From NCBI RefSeq assembly GCF_003325755.1, contig NZ_QORI02000020.1, forward strand, positions 13,704 to 77,703: a DNA stretch of 64,000 bases. Direction: 5' to 3'. The translations under genes and the position numbers were made by a program. This document shows positions 25,332 through 36,220 of this stretch, in pieces. This stretch comes from Pseudomonas sp. SST3. Its GTDB lineage: Bacteria > Pseudomonadota > Gammaproteobacteria > Pseudomonadales > Pseudomonadaceae. How positions within the stretch are numbered: position 1 is the first letter of the stretch; every line of letters begins with the position of its first letter. The notes under the pieces were generated by a model that had not been told where the DNA came from, searched no databases, and saw nothing but the letters and a program-made list of their open reading frames with translations.

Positions 25332-26316
25332 GCAAGCCACTGGCAGCGTACTGTCCGCGCGCGAACTGACCCGTCACTACGATGTTTCCTGCGGCCTGTT
25401 CAAGCCCCATGCCACGGTTCGAGCGCTGAACGGGGTTTCCTTCGAGCTCGGAGCCGGTGAGACGCTGGCCGTTGTCGGCGAGTCCGGCTGCGGCAAATCC
25501 ACCCTTGCTCGCGCCCTGACGCTGATTGAGGAGCCCTCTTCCGGCTCGCTGCAGATCGCTGGTCAAGAAGTGGCCGGTGCCAACAAGGCCCAGCGTAAAC
25601 AGCTGCGCCGCGACGTGCAGATGGTGTTTCAGAACCCCTACGCTTCGTTGAACCCAAGGCAGAAGATCGGCGACCAGCTAGCAGAGCCTCTGGTGATCAA
25701 CACCGGGCTGTCGCGCAGCGAACGTCGTGAGCGCGTCCAGGCGATGATGGAGCAGGTCGGGCTGCGCCCCGAGCATTATCAGCGCTATCCTCACATGTTC
25801 TCCGGCGGGCAGCGCCAGCGTATCGCCCTGGCCAGGGCAATGATGCTCAACCCCAAAGTGCTGATCGCTGACGAACCTACCTCTGCACTGGACGTATCAA
25901 TCCAGGCGCAGGTGCTGAATCTGTTCATGGACTTGCAGGAACAGTTTAACGCAGGCTATGTGTTCATCTCTCACGATCTTGCTGTGGTCCGCCACGTAGC
26001 CGATCAGGTACTGGTGATGTATTTCGGCAGCCCGATGGAAAGGGGCCCCGCCGAACAGATTTATACCCACCCGCTGCACCCCTATACCCAGGTGCTGCTG
26101 GCCGCGACGCCAAGTATCCGACCCGATCCGTCGAAGGCGAGAGTCAGGGTCAGCGGCGAACTACCCAACCCGCTCGACCCGCCCGGCGGTTGCGTTTTTC
26201 ATACCCGTTGCCCGCACGCCACGGAACGTTGTCGTGCCGAAGTGCCAGTGTTCCGGCCACTCGATAACCGGTGGGTGGCTTGCCATTATGCGGGTGAGGT
26301 TGGTGAGCGGTCTTAG
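25318..26316 (+). CDS. dppF: Dipeptide ABC transporter ATPase DppF
   Basis: This 332-residue ATPase has Walker [15 protein letters not shown], signature [15 protein letters not shown], Walker [13 protein letters not shown] and the C-terminal [14 protein letters not shown] cysteine cluster of the oligopeptide/dipeptide family. The ATG at 25318 follows AGGAGG and lies within the end of dppD. It is the last gene of the operon. The gene is intact. Confidence 0.93.
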   Translation: MRTTEQATGSVLSARELTRHYDVSCGLFKPHATVRALNGVSFELGAGETLAVVGESGCGKSTLARALTLIEEPSSGSLQIAGQEVAGANKAQRKQLRRDVQMVFQNPYASLNPRQKIGDQLAEPLVINTGLSRSERRERVQAMMEQVGLRPEHYQRYPHMFSGGQRQRIALARAMMLNPKVLIADEPTSALDVSIQAQVLNLFMDLQEQFNAGYVFISHDLAVVRHVADQVLVMYFGSPMERGPAEQIYTHPLHPYTQVLLAATPSIRPDPSKARVRVSGELPNPLDPPGGCVFHTRCPHATERCRAEVPVFRPLDNRWVACHYAGEVGERS

Positions 26317-26372
26317 CTGCCGGGAACAATATGGGAACACTCACGCCCGCGTTCCCCTACCTCAGAAACGCC

Positions 26373-26397
26373 GAAGGCCCCGGAATACGGAGCCTTC
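26373..26397 (-). terminator. Hairpin between dppF and tRNA-Ser
   Basis: GAAGGC and GCCTTC arms with an inner CCGG/CCGT pairing form a stem. On the minus strand it lies just after the tRNA gene and is followed by a short T-run, so it probably ends the tRNA transcript and may also work for dppF. Confidence 0.55.
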
Positions 26398-26408
26398 AGT
26401 TTGCGATA

Positions 26409-26498
26409 TGGCGGAGGAGGTGAGATTCGAACTCACGGAAGAGTTTCCCCTTCGACGGTTTTCAAGACCGTTGCATTCAACCGCTCTGCCACTCCTCC
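26409..26498 (-). tRNA. tRNA-Ser (anticodon TGA)
   Basis: The minus strand reads GGAGGAGTGGCAGAGCGGTT at the 5' end. It carries the anticodon TGA in CTTGAAA, has a long variable arm and the T-arm GTTCGAATC, and ends with an encoded CCA. The acceptor arms GGAGGAG and CTCCTCC pair. The 90-base length with a class II variable arm fits serine. Confidence 0.95.
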
Positions 26499-26626
26499 GC
26501 AGAGAGCGGGCGCAATAGTACCGGAACGAAACACACTGTCAAACTCTGTTGTTAGGCTGAAACAAAAGCTCTGCTATGATCCGGGGCAATTCACCTCAGG
26601 CTGAATTCATTTACAGGAGTGTCGCC

Positions 26627-27295
26627 ATGCTCAAGCAACAGTACGCATCTACGCACACGCAGGTTGAACAACAGGAAGTCAGCCGCGTTCTGCGCAACAC
26701 CTATGGTCTTCTGGCCATCACCCTGGGCTTCAGTGCTCTGGTCGCCTACATGGCAATGCAGGCAAACGCAGCCTACCCGAACATTTTCGTGGTGCTGATC
26801 GGCTTCTACGGTTTGTTCTTCCTGACCGTCAAGCTGCGCAACTCCGCCTGGGGCCTGCTTTCCACCTTCGCTCTGACCGGCTTCATGGGCTATACGCTCG
26901 GTCCGATCCTCAATATGTATCTGGGCACTGCCAACGGTGGTGAACTGATTGCCTCCGCGCTGTCGATGACGGCTCTGGTGTTCTTCGGTCTGTCGGCCTT
27001 CGTGCTGATCACCCGCAAGGACATGAGCTTCCTGAGCGGTTTCATCACCGCGGGCTTCTTCGTCCTACTGGGCGCCATGGTCGCGAGCTTCTTCTTCCAG
27101 ATCAGCGGCCTGCAACTGGCGATCAGCGCCGGCTTCGTGCTGTTCTCTTCGGTCTGCATCCTTTACCAGACCAGTGCGATCATCCACGGCGGCGAGCGCA
27201 ACTACATCATGGCCACCATTGGCTTGTACGTTTCGATCTACAACCTGTTCATCAGCCTGCTGCAGCTGATGGGCATCATGGGCGGCGACGACTGA
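26627..27295 (+). CDS. yccA: Bax inhibitor-1/YccA family membrane protein
   Basis: This 222-residue protein has seven hydrophobic segments and the UPF0005 pattern ([35 protein letters not shown] and the C-terminal [18 protein letters not shown]). YccA in Escherichia coli interacts with the FtsH/HflKC protease at the inner membrane; related proteins are calcium-leak channels. The ATG at 26627 follows AGGAG. Directly followed by a terminator and then tusD, as in other pseudomonads. Confidence 0.88.
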   Translation: MLKQQYASTHTQVEQQEVSRVLRNTYGLLAITLGFSALVAYMAMQANAAYPNIFVVLIGFYGLFFLTVKLRNSAWGLLSTFALTGFMGYTLGPILNMYLGTANGGELIASALSMTALVFFGLSAFVLITRKDMSFLSGFITAGFFVLLGAMVASFFFQISGLQLAISAGFVLFSSVCILYQTSAIIHGGERNYIMATIGLYVSIYNLFISLLQLMGIMGGDD

Positions 27296-27312
27296 TAGCC
27301 ATCCAATGAATG

Positions 27313-27338
27313 AGCCCGCTTCGGCGGGCTTTTTCGTT
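27313..27338 (+). terminator. Terminator after yccA
   Basis: AGCCCGC-TTCG-GCGGGCT is a perfect stem with a TTCG tetraloop, followed by TTTTCGTTTT. Confidence 0.92.
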
Positions 27339-27383
27339 TTTGAAGCTGGCGTATCATGTCACCCTGCAAATCAACGGTGCCTC

Positions 27384-27776
27384 ATGAAATTCGTTATCGC
27401 CCTGTTCTCTCCCGCCCACTCTCCTGCTTCGCGACGTGCCTTGCGCTTTGCCGAGGCGGTGCTGGCAGGTGGGCACGAAATCGTCCGATTGTTCCTTTAC
27501 CAAGACGGTGTACATAGCGCGTCGGCCAATACCGTGAGCGCACAGGACGAACTGGATATCGCTGCGCAATGGAGCCAATTCGTCGATCGCCATCAGTTGG
27601 ATGGGGTGGTGTGCATCGCCGCCGGCCTGCGTCGTGGCGTGCTGGACGAGCAGGAGGCCAAGCGCCATCAGCGCCCGGCTGCGAACCTCGCGTCTGGCTG
27701 GGAGCTGTCCGGGCTGGGCCAATTGCACGAAGCCAGCCAGCAAGCTGATCGTCTCGTGTGCTTTGGAGGCCACTGA
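27384..27776 (+). CDS. tusD: Sulfurtransferase TusD
   Basis: This 130-residue protein is the DsrE-like TusD subunit. The active cysteine is at residue 77 in GVVCIAAGLRRGV, the expected place. It receives persulfide sulfur from TusA and passes it to TusE and MnmA for 2-thiouridine at the tRNA wobble position. It is the first of the tightly packed tusDCBE genes; mnmA itself is at 49438 in this window. The ATG at 27384 is selected by alignment with the family start MKFVI. Confidence 0.92.
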   Translation: MKFVIALFSPAHSPASRRALRFAEAVLAGGHEIVRLFLYQDGVHSASANTVSAQDELDIAAQWSQFVDRHQLDGVVCIAAGLRRGVLDEQEAKRHQRPAANLASGWELSGLGQLHEASQQADRLVCFGGH

Positions 27777-28135
27777 TGGCTCGCTCGATGCTGATCATCA
27801 CCCGCCAGTCGCCCTGGTCCGGCCCCTCGGCGCGCGAAGCGTTGGACATCGTGCTGGCCGGGGGCGCCTTCGAGCTTCCGCTTGGGTTGCTTTTTCTCGA
27901 TGACGGCGTGTTCCAGCTGGCACCTGCGCAGCAGGCGGCGCACCTGCAGCAGAAAGACCTGACAGCCAACCTGCAGGCATTGCCGATGTTCGGCATCGAT
28001 TCGTTATTCGCGGCCAGACGCAGCCTCAGCGAGCGAGGGCTGGACGAGACAGCGCTTCCGCTTCAGGTCGACGTGCTCGACGATGCCGCTCTTAGCGCCC
28101 TTATCAACCGCTATGACCATGTGATCACCCTCTGA
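27776..28135 (+). CDS. tusC: Sulfur relay protein TusC
   Basis: This 119-residue DsrF/TusC-type protein starts at an ATG overlapping the tusD end by one base. Features are the N-terminal MLIITRQSPWSGPSAREALD and GLLFLDDGVFQL. It forms the TusBCD heterohexamer but does not itself carry the catalytic cysteine. It shares one base with tusB as well, so the cluster is translationally coupled. Confidence 0.9.
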   Translation: MARSMLIITRQSPWSGPSAREALDIVLAGGAFELPLGLLFLDDGVFQLAPAQQAAHLQQKDLTANLQALPMFGIDSLFAARRSLSERGLDETALPLQVDVLDDAALSALINRYDHVITL

Positions 28136-28437
28136 TGGCGACCTTGCACCTGCTTTCCGACTCCCCCTTTACCGACGGCCGCCTGGCCAGCTGCCTGCAC
28201 CTTTTGAGCGCCGACGATGCCCTGCTGCTCAGCGGCGATGCTGTCTATGCGCTGCAGAGCGCAACCACCCAACGCCAGGCACTGGAGTTGATGCCTGACA
28301 ACATCGCCTTGTTCGCGCTGGAAGAAGACGTCGTCGCGCGCGGCCTGAGCGATCTGCCCGGACGCTTGCAGCAGGTCGATTATCCAGGCTTCGTGGAGCT
28401 CTGCTGCCGGTACGCACGGACGAATGCCTGGCTATGA
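28135..28437 (+). CDS. tusB: Sulfur relay protein TusB
   Basis: This 100-residue DsrH/TusB-like protein begins MATLHLLSDSPFTDGRLASC and contains DDALLLSGDAVYAL, as in the family. It completes the TusBCD complex. It overlaps tusE by four bases. Confidence 0.9.
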   Translation: MATLHLLSDSPFTDGRLASCLHLLSADDALLLSGDAVYALQSATTQRQALELMPDNIALFALEEDVVARGLSDLPGRLQQVDYPGFVELCCRYARTNAWL

Positions 28438-28769
28438 ATGCGTTGATGGTTAACGGCACAGAGGTTGCTGTGGATCAGGAAGGATTTCTGATCGATCTCG
28501 CAGACTGGAGCGAGCCGGTTGCCGAAGCACTGGCCGAAGCGGAAGGACTCGATCTCGAAACTGAACACTGGGAGATTCTGCATCTACTGCGCAAGTTCTA
28601 TCAGGAGTTCCAGCTTTCGCCCGCAACGCGCCCGCTGATCAAATACACCGCGCTGAAACTCGGCCCGGAAAAGGGCAACAGCATGCACCTCAATCGCCTA
28701 TTCAAAGGTACACCTGCCAAGCTCGCCGCGAAGCTGGCGGGCTTGCCGAAACCGAGCAATTGCATATGA
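28434..28769 (+). CDS. tusE: Sulfur relay carrier TusE (DsrC family)
   Basis: This 111-residue protein has DsrC-family features: GFLIDLADWSEPVAEALAE, HWEILHLLRKFYQEF, and the conserved penultimate cysteine in the C-terminal PSNCI (residue 110), which carries the persulfide to MnmA. It overlaps tusB and the next gene by four bases each. Confidence 0.93.
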   Translation: MNALMVNGTEVAVDQEGFLIDLADWSEPVAEALAEAEGLDLETEHWEILHLLRKFYQEFQLSPATRPLIKYTALKLGPEKGNSMHLNRLFKGTPAKLAAKLAGLPKPSNCI

Positions 28770-29749
28770 GCCTCGTCACCCCGCCCGAACACCCCTTCGC
28801 CGTCTTCGTCCGGATCCTGGGCAAAGGCAAGCGCGGCGCTCGCGACCTCACCCGAGAGGAAGCCCGCGAAGCCATGGGCATGCTGCTCGATGGCAAGACC
28901 GAGGAGACCCAGCTCGGAGCCTTTCTCATGCTGCTGCGACATAAGGAAGAAAGCGCCGAAGAGCTCGCCGGCTTCACCGAGGCCGTACGCGAGCGATTGC
29001 ACGCTCCGCCGATCGACGTGGATATCGACTGGCCTACCTATGCCGGCAAAAAGCGCCATCTGCCCTGGTACCTGCTCGCAGCCAAATGCCTCGCACAGAA
29101 CGGCATTCGCATCCTGATGCACGGTGGCGGAGCCCATACGGCCGGACGGATATACACCGAACAGCAACTCCAACTACTGGGTATCGCCCGCTGCGAAGGC
29201 TGGGACAGTGTCTCCGCAGCGCTGGGTCGCACCAATCTTGCATTCACGCCGCTGGGCGCCTGGATGCCTGGATTGCAGCGGATGATCGATCAGCGCAACA
29301 TCCTTGGCCTGCGCTCGCCGATCCATTCTCTGGCGCGCATCCTTAATCCGCTGGGCGCACGTTGCGGCCTGCAGAGCATCTTTCACCCCGGCTATCAGGC
29401 CAATCACCGCGAGGCCAGCCGCCTGCTTGGCGACACGGCCATTGTCATCAAGGGCGAAGGCGGCGAAATCGAGGTTAACCCGGATGGTGTCGCGCACCTG
29501 TACGGCGCCAACGCTGGCGAGGCCTGGGACGAGGACTGGCCGGCCCTGTCACCGCAACGCCATGTGAAGCCCGCGCAGCTCGACCCGCAGCAGCTGCTCG
29601 CCGTCTGGCGAGGAACTGCCGAAGACGCCTATGGCGAACTGGCCGTGGTGGCAACCATGGCTCTGGCATTACGAGGCCTTGGGCGGTCGCGCGAGCAGGC
29701 GTTCGCCGAGGCACGACAGCATTGGGAACGGCGCAACTCATCGAGCTAG
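28766..29749 (+). CDS. ybiB: TrpD2/YbiB-like glycosyltransferase-fold protein
   Basis: This 327-residue protein has the anthranilate phosphoribosyltransferase fold, with GKRGARDLTREEAREAMGML, LMHGGGAHTAGRI (the nucleotide-binding glycine loop), NILGLRSPIHSLARILNPLG and VIKGEGGEIEVNPDG. YbiB homologues do not make tryptophan; E. coli YbiB binds nucleic acid and is in the SOS regulon. It overlaps tusE by four bases, the same order as in other pseudomonads, but its link with thiolation is unknown. The ATG at 28766 is preferred to a TTG two codons earlier. Confidence 0.85.
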   Translation: MSLVTPPEHPFAVFVRILGKGKRGARDLTREEAREAMGMLLDGKTEETQLGAFLMLLRHKEESAEELAGFTEAVRERLHAPPIDVDIDWPTYAGKKRHLPWYLLAAKCLAQNGIRILMHGGGAHTAGRIYTEQQLQLLGIARCEGWDSVSAALGRTNLAFTPLGAWMPGLQRMIDQRNILGLRSPIHSLARILNPLGARCGLQSIFHPGYQANHREASRLLGDTAIVIKGEGGEIEVNPDGVAHLYGANAGEAWDEDWPALSPQRHVKPAQLDPQQLLAVWRGTAEDAYGELAVVATMALALRGLGRSREQAFAEARQHWERRNSSS

Positions 29750-29836
29750 GCGATGGGTTTGACCGGGGATTGCGACCCATCCATCGAACTATCCCTCATA
29801 GACTGAGCCCTAATCTGAAAGCGTGAGGAGGCAGAT

Positions 29837-30835
29837 ATGGGGCTCTTGGTCGATGGGCAATGGCAGGACCGTTGGTACGAAAACAGCCGTGATGGCGAAT
29901 TCCAGCGAGAACAGGCGCAACGACGCGACTGGGTCACGGCAGATGGTTCGCCCGGCCCGGACGGTCAACAGGCCACCAAGGCCGAGGCCGGGCGCTATCA
30001 CCTCTATGTTTCGTTCGCGTGCCCCTGGGCGAACCGAACACTCATCTATCGCAAACTCAAGCAACTCGAACCGCTGATCGACGTATCGGTCGTGAGCTGG
30101 CTGATGGCCGATCATGGCTGGACTTTCGATAAGTACACCGGTTCCAGCGGGGACGCATTGGACAGTTTGCAGTATTTGCACCAGCGCTATACCCGTGACG
30201 ATGAGAACTACACCGGCCGCGTCACTGTGCCGGTGCTCTGGGATCGCCAGCAGCAGCGCATCGTCAACAACGAGTCGGCCGAGCTTATCCGCATTTTCAA
30301 CACCGCGTTCGATGGTCTGACCGGCTCGACTCTGGACCTCTACCCCGAACCCCTGCGTGCCGAGATCGATGCGCTCAACGAGCGGATCTATCCGCGGGTA
30401 AACAACGGAGTTTATCGCGCCGGATTCGCTTCCACGCAAAAGGCCTATGAGGACGCGTTCGACGAACTGTTCAACGAACTGGACTGGCTGGATCTGCGTC
30501 TCGGTGAACGGCGCTACCTGACGGGACAGTATCTGACCGAGGCGGACTGGCGGTTATTCACCACCATCATTCGCTTCGACTCGGTCTATTACGGTCATTT
30601 CAAGTGCAATCTGCGGCGAATCGAGGATTATCCCAATCTGTCCAATTGGTTGCGTGAGCTGTATCAATGGCCTGGGATCGCCGAAACCGTTGATCTCACC
30701 CATATCAAAAGCCATTACTACGCGAGCCATCGCCATATCAATGCCAACGGCATCATTCCCAAGGGGCCGGAGCTGGGACTCGATCGTGTGCACGATCGCG
30801 AACGGCTACCTGGCAAGGGAATCTGGTCGCGCTGA
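29837..30835 (+). CDS. Glutathionyl-hydroquinone reductase (YqjG/Xi-class GST)
   Basis: This 332-residue protein carries the catalytic cysteine motif SFACPWANRTL (Cys62), RVTVPVLWDRQQ, IVNNESAELIRIFN and the GST C-terminal domain with YLTEADWRLFTTIIRFDSVY. Members reduce glutathionyl-hydroquinones to hydroquinones and help degrade or detoxify quinones. It is a single gene between ybiB and the convergent cysG. Intact and normal in length. Confidence 0.92.
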   Translation: MGLLVDGQWQDRWYENSRDGEFQREQAQRRDWVTADGSPGPDGQQATKAEAGRYHLYVSFACPWANRTLIYRKLKQLEPLIDVSVVSWLMADHGWTFDKYTGSSGDALDSLQYLHQRYTRDDENYTGRVTVPVLWDRQQQRIVNNESAELIRIFNTAFDGLTGSTLDLYPEPLRAEIDALNERIYPRVNNGVYRAGFASTQKAYEDAFDELFNELDWLDLRLGERRYLTGQYLTEADWRLFTTIIRFDSVYYGHFKCNLRRIEDYPNLSNWLRELYQWPGIAETVDLTHIKSHYYASHRHINANGIIPKGPELGLDRVHDRERLPGKGIWSR

Positions 30836-30889
30836 TTACCAACAGAGGCATTCGCAGCGGTCCTGCTGCGAATGCACGCGGAACAGCGC

Positions 30890-32290
30890 CTATTCAGCCT
30901 CGGCGGTATCGCGACCTACGAACCAGGCGAGTTTCTCTCGCAACTGCACTACCTCACCGACGATGATCAGCGTTGGTGCCTGCACCTGCTCGCTGGCGAC
31001 ACGCTCGGCCAGATTGGCAAGCGTTCCGGTAAACACCCGCTGATGGCTGGTGGTGCCTTGCTGGATCAGCGCGGCGGGCGTCTCTGCATTGCGCCCATGG
31101 GCGATCAGCTGCTGGCAGATGACCGGTAGTCCCACCAAGCCCATGTAAAACACCAGGGTCTGGCTGGGCGCGACCAATTCCGACCACGGCAGATCGCAGC
31201 TGCCATCCTTCAGATGGCCAGTGACGAAGCGGACCGATTGCGCATGATCACGATGGGTCAGCGGAATACCGGCATAGGCTGCGCAGCCACTGGCGGCCGT
31301 AATGCCGGGAACGACCTGGAATGGCACGTCATGGACGGCCAGCTCCTCGATCTCCTCGCCGCCACGACCGAAGATGAAGGGATCGCCACCTTTGAGGCGC
31401 AGCACACGCTTGCCCTGCCGAGCCAGCGTCACCAGCAGCTGGTTGATCTGCTCCTGGGGGACGGCATGGTCGGCGCGCTGCTTGCCGACGTAGATCCGAT
31501 CAGCATCGCGGCGACACAGATCGAGAATGGCCGGCGCGACCAGACGATCATATAGCACCACATCGGCCTGCTGCATCAGGCGCAGCGCGCGGAAGGTCAA
31601 CAGGTCCGGATCGCCGGGGCCGGCACCGACCAGATACACCTCACCGAGGCTCTTCGACGATGCGCCGGAGAGTTTTTCCTCGAGCAGCCGCTCAGCCTCA
31701 TGCACCTGCCCTGCCATTGCTCGTTCGGCAATGTTGCCTTGAAAAACCTCTTCCCAGAACACGCGCCGCTGCTGCACGTTTGGCAACTTGGCCTTGACCT
31801 GACTACGAAATTTCTTCGCCAGACCGGCCAGCTGACCGTACACCGCCGGCACCCAGGTTTCGATGCGTGCACGCATCAGACGCGCCAGCACCGGCGCATC
31901 GCCGCCGCTGGATACTGCAATCATCAGCGGCGAGCGATCGACGATCGCGGGAAAGATAACCGTGCACAGCTCGGGGGAATCCACCACGTTGACCGGCATG
32001 CCGAGCGCTTTCGCATCTTGCGACACCTGAGCGTTCAGCGGCTCGTCATCGGTGGCGGCGATCGCCAGAACACAGCCACGCAGGTCGTCGTGGGCGTAGC
32101 CACGCATGAGAGCCTGCCCTCCGCCCTGCTCCACCAGCTCGATCAGCTGTGGCTCGATTTCAGGCGCCACGACACGCAACATCGCACCGGCCTCGGACAG
32201 CAGGCGCGCCTTGCGCAAGGCGATCTCGCCGCCGCCGACGACCAGCACTGCGCGACCCTTGAGGTTGTGGAACAGCGGCAGAAAATCCAT
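30890..32290 (-). CDS. cysG: Siroheme synthase CysG (trifunctional)
   Basis: This 466-residue fusion has an N-terminal precorrin-2 dehydrogenase / ferrochelatase part (1-210, NAD-binding [16 protein letters not shown]) and a C-terminal uroporphyrinogen-III C-methyltransferase part (about 216-450, [33 protein letters not shown] and VPGITAASG). It converts uroporphyrinogen III to siroheme for sulfite and nitrite reductases. It is downstream of serS on the same strand, 163 bases away. Confidence 0.95.
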   Translation of the reverse strand: MDFLPLFHNLKGRAVLVVGGGEIALRKARLLSEAGAMLRVVAPEIEPQLIELVEQGGGQALMRGYAHDDLRGCVLAIAATDDEPLNAQVSQDAKALGMPVNVVDSPELCTVIFPAIVDRSPLMIAVSSGGDAPVLARLMRARIETWVPAVYGQLAGLAKKFRSQVKAKLPNVQQRRVFWEEVFQGNIAERAMAGQVHEAERLLEEKLSGASSKSLGEVYLVGAGPGDPDLLTFRALRLMQQADVVLYDRLVAPAILDLCRRDADRIYVGKQRADHAVPQEQINQLLVTLARQGKRVLRLKGGDPFIFGRGGEEIEELAVHDVPFQVVPGITAASGCAAYAGIPLTHRDHAQSVRFVTGHLKDGSCDLPWSELVAPSQTLVFYMGLVGLPVICQQLIAHGRNAETPAALIQQGTTSHQRVFTGTLANLAERVASEQVQAPTLIIVGEVVQLREKLAWFVGRDTAEAE

Positions 32291-32453
32291 CAGCGAACCC
32301 TGGTGACCAAGAAAGATTGGGTCATCTCAACCATTACGCTGCAGAGAGCCCTTGTCGGTAATCAAGGAGTCAGGATAGTGCCGGCAAGCAGCCCGTTGGG
32401 CGGCAATTCACCGCACCGGTTTCCGACTCCAGACAACACGGCGCACCGAGCAC

Positions 32454-33785
<1,332 letters not shown>

Positions 33786-33806
33786 TTACTGTGATCGCGG
33801 CCAGGT

Positions 33807-34181
33807 TCATAACCTACCTATCGCCAGCCCGACCCAGGCCGCAAGCAGCCCGCCGAGCACGCTGATGCCGATATAGCCGAAGGTGGTCGCAAATTGCCCG
33901 CTCTCGAGCAGGCGCAGGCCATCGAGCGAAAAGCTCGAGAACGTCGTCAGCGCCCCGAGAAAACCGATGATGAGGCCGCCGCGCAGTTCGGGTGATATCT
34001 CCGGGCGCACCAGGAAGGACGCGTACAGATAGCCAATCAGCAAGCAACCAAGCAGGTTGACCCCTAGCGTTGCAAGATAGAAATGACGCGGCCAGTGCGT
34101 CGAGATCCAGCTCGCAACGCCGAAGCGGATCAGGGTACCGAGCACACCACCCGCCGCCACCGCGAGCGCCATCCGTATCAT
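33807..34181 (-). CDS. crcB: Fluoride channel CrcB (Fluc)
   Basis: This 124-residue protein has four hydrophobic spans and the Fluc motif [13 protein letters not shown], together with [16 protein letters not shown]. It forms a dual-topology dimer that exports fluoride. Its start overlaps the rarA stop by four bases, so it lies inside the rarA transcript. No fluoride riboswitch can precede it directly, since its upstream sequence is rarA coding. Confidence 0.92.
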   Translation of the reverse strand: MIRMALAVAAGGVLGTLIRFGVASWISTHWPRHFYLATLGVNLLGCLLIGYLYASFLVRPEISPELRGGLIIGFLGALTTFSSFSLDGLRLLESGQFATTFGYIGISVLGGLLAAWVGLAIGRL

Positions 34182-35503
34182 GTCCTTCTCCGTTGCCGCG
34201 GGCTTTCCCGATCGAGCCGTGCCAGGTGTTCCAGCTTGTCGCGAATCTTGCTTTCCAGCCCGCGCGGCACTGGCTGATAGTATTGCCGCGGCGTCATGGC
34301 GTCCGGGAAGTAGTCTTCACCCGCTGCATAGGCATCGGGCTCGTCGTGGGCATAGCGGTACTCGTTGCCGTAGCCCAACTCCTTCATCAACCGAGTCGGT
34401 GCGTTGCGCAGATGCAGAGGCACTTCCTGCGAGCCGTTCTCGGCGACATCGCGCAACGCCGCCTTGTAGGCCATGTAGACGGCGTTGCTCTTCGGCGCGC
34501 AGGCCAGATAGACGATCGCCTGCGCGACCGCCAGTTCGCCTTCCGGGCTTCCCAGACGCTCCTGAACGTCCCAGGCGGAGAGGCACAACCCCATCGCGCG
34601 CGGATCTGCGTTACCGACCTCCTCGCTGGCCATTCGCACCACACGCCGCGCGATGTAGAGCGGATCGCAGCCGCCGTCGATCATCCGTGCGAACCAGTAC
34701 AGCGCGGCGTCCGGGTTCGAACCGCGAACAGATTTATGCAGTGCTGATATCTGGTCATAAAAAGCTTCGCCGCCCTTGTCGAAGCGACGACGGCTGTCAC
34801 CCAGCAGATCCTGCAGCAGCTCCACGCTGATCTCGCCGCCCTCTTCGGCCAGGTCAGAGGCGTTTTCCAGGAGATTCAGCAGCCGCCGGCCATCGCCATC
34901 GGCCGCGGCCATGAGCATGCGGAAACTCTCGTCCGGCAGGCTCAGGCGCAGATCACCCAAGCCCTTGGCTTCGGTCAAAGCGCGCTCGACCAGCTTGCGC
35001 AACGCCGCCTCGTCGAGGCTTTTGAGCACATAGACCCGCGCCCGGGACAGCAAGGCGTTGTTCAGCTCGAACGAGGGATTCTCGGTGGTGGCACCGATGA
35101 AGATCAGCGTGCCGTCCTCGACATAGGGAAGGAAAGCGTCCTGCTGAGACTTGTTGAAACGATGCACCTCGTCGACAAAGAGAATGGTGCGTCTACCGTA
35201 TTGAGCGGCCTGCTGCTTGGCGATTTCCACCGCCTGGCGGATTTCCTTGACGCCCGCCAGTACGGCCGAGACGGTCTCGAAATGGGCATCGGAGACCTTG
35301 GCCAGCAATCGCGCCAGCGTCGTCTTGCCGACGCCAGGCGGCCCCCAGAACACCATCGAATGCAGTGCGCCCTGCTCCAGCGCTTCGCGCAACGGTTTGC
35401 CGCGCGCCAACAGGTGCTCCTGCCCGACGTATTCATCGAGACTGGCGGCGCGCAAACGCGCGGCTAACGGTTGGGCGACAGGATCGCGACTGAACAGGTC
35501 CAT
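34178..35503 (-). CDS. rarA: Replication-associated recombination protein RarA (MgsA)
   Basis: This 441-residue AAA+ protein has Walker [17 protein letters not shown] (near residue 52), Walker [17 protein letters not shown], the sensor [11 protein letters not shown] and a C-terminal tetramerisation domain ([20 protein letters not shown]). It acts at stalled replication forks. The ATG in front of [17 protein letters not shown] is chosen as start; eight more codons are open upstream without homology. Confidence 0.94.
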   Translation of the reverse strand: MDLFSRDPVAQPLAARLRAASLDEYVGQEHLLARGKPLREALEQGALHSMVFWGPPGVGKTTLARLLAKVSDAHFETVSAVLAGVKEIRQAVEIAKQQAAQYGRRTILFVDEVHRFNKSQQDAFLPYVEDGTLIFIGATTENPSFELNNALLSRARVYVLKSLDEAALRKLVERALTEAKGLGDLRLSLPDESFRMLMAAADGDGRRLLNLLENASDLAEEGGEISVELLQDLLGDSRRRFDKGGEAFYDQISALHKSVRGSNPDAALYWFARMIDGGCDPLYIARRVVRMASEEVGNADPRAMGLCLSAWDVQERLGSPEGELAVAQAIVYLACAPKSNAVYMAYKAALRDVAENGSQEVPLHLRNAPTRLMKELGYGNEYRYAHDEPDAYAAGEDYFPDAMTPRQYYQPVPRGLESKIRDKLEHLARLDRESPRQRRRT

Positions 35504-35528
35504 CGCGGACGGGAACCTCTTATGCAAA

Positions 35529-35550
35529 CGGCCTGCAGGAAAGCAGGCCG
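35529..35550 (-). terminator. Hairpin between lolA and rarA
   Basis: CGGCCTGC and GCAGGCCG pair across a six-base loop and are followed on the minus strand by a short T-run. It separates lolA from rarA and may reduce read-through. Confidence 0.6.
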
Positions 35551-35578
35551 TATCGGTTGGCGAGCGTACCGACGCAGA

Positions 35579-36205
35579 TCATTCGGAAATGACGTCAGTT
35601 CCCTCGGGAATCTCGAAGGTGAACAGATCGGCCTTGAGTGGCTGGTTCAGTCTGACGCCGTGAAACAGGATGTTGGTGCGCTGGCCGACACCGTCGACCA
35701 TCTGCATGTCATTGATCACATCGCCGCGGAAGGACAGGCGCAGGGTGTCGAACAGGGTGTCCTTGGCCTTGGGCTTCAAGGTGAAATCCACGACCTCGCC
35801 GGCTTCCTGATGCGAGACATTGAAGTTTTCGCTGATGGCCGAGACGTCGCCCGAGAGCAACAGGGCCGGCGTATGGGTCAGGCGCTGGTCCAGCGTCTGG
35901 ATGGTCACCTGCTCGAGGTCCGGGTCGTACAGCCAGACCTTCTTGCCATTGGAGATCAGCAACTGCTCCATCGGCTCGTCAGTGTGCCAGCGAAACTGAC
36001 CCGGCCGCTTCAGCGCCATCTCGCCGGAGGTTTCCTGGAGCTGGGTGCCGGTGCCGTCAAGCGACAGTTGGGAAAAACGGCCGGTCAGCGTTTCGGCCTT
36101 CTGCAAAAGCCCCGTCAGGCGCTGCACAGAAGCGGCCTGGTCGGCCTGAGCCGGAACCAGGGCAAATAGCAGAGCGGATGCAAACAACGCACGAATCAAT
36201 TGCAT
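35579..36205 (-). CDS. lolA: Outer-membrane lipoprotein carrier LolA
   Basis: This 208-residue periplasmic chaperone has a signal peptide (residues 1-21, [14 protein letters not shown]) and the LolA fold, with [39 protein letters not shown] and [20 protein letters not shown]. It carries lipoproteins from LolCDE to LolB. It follows ftsK by 15 bases, and the two form one transcript, as in other pseudomonads. Confidence 0.95.
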   Translation of the reverse strand: MQLIRALFASALLFALVPAQADQAASVQRLTGLLQKAETLTGRFSQLSLDGTGTQLQETSGEMALKRPGQFRWHTDEPMEQLLISNGKKVWLYDPDLEQVTIQTLDQRLTHTPALLLSGDVSAISENFNVSHQEAGEVVDFTLKPKAKDTLFDTLRLSFRGDVINDMQMVDGVGQRTNILFHGVRLNQPLKADLFTFEIPEGTDVISE

Positions 36206-36220
36206 GGAGCCCTCGGCGAA

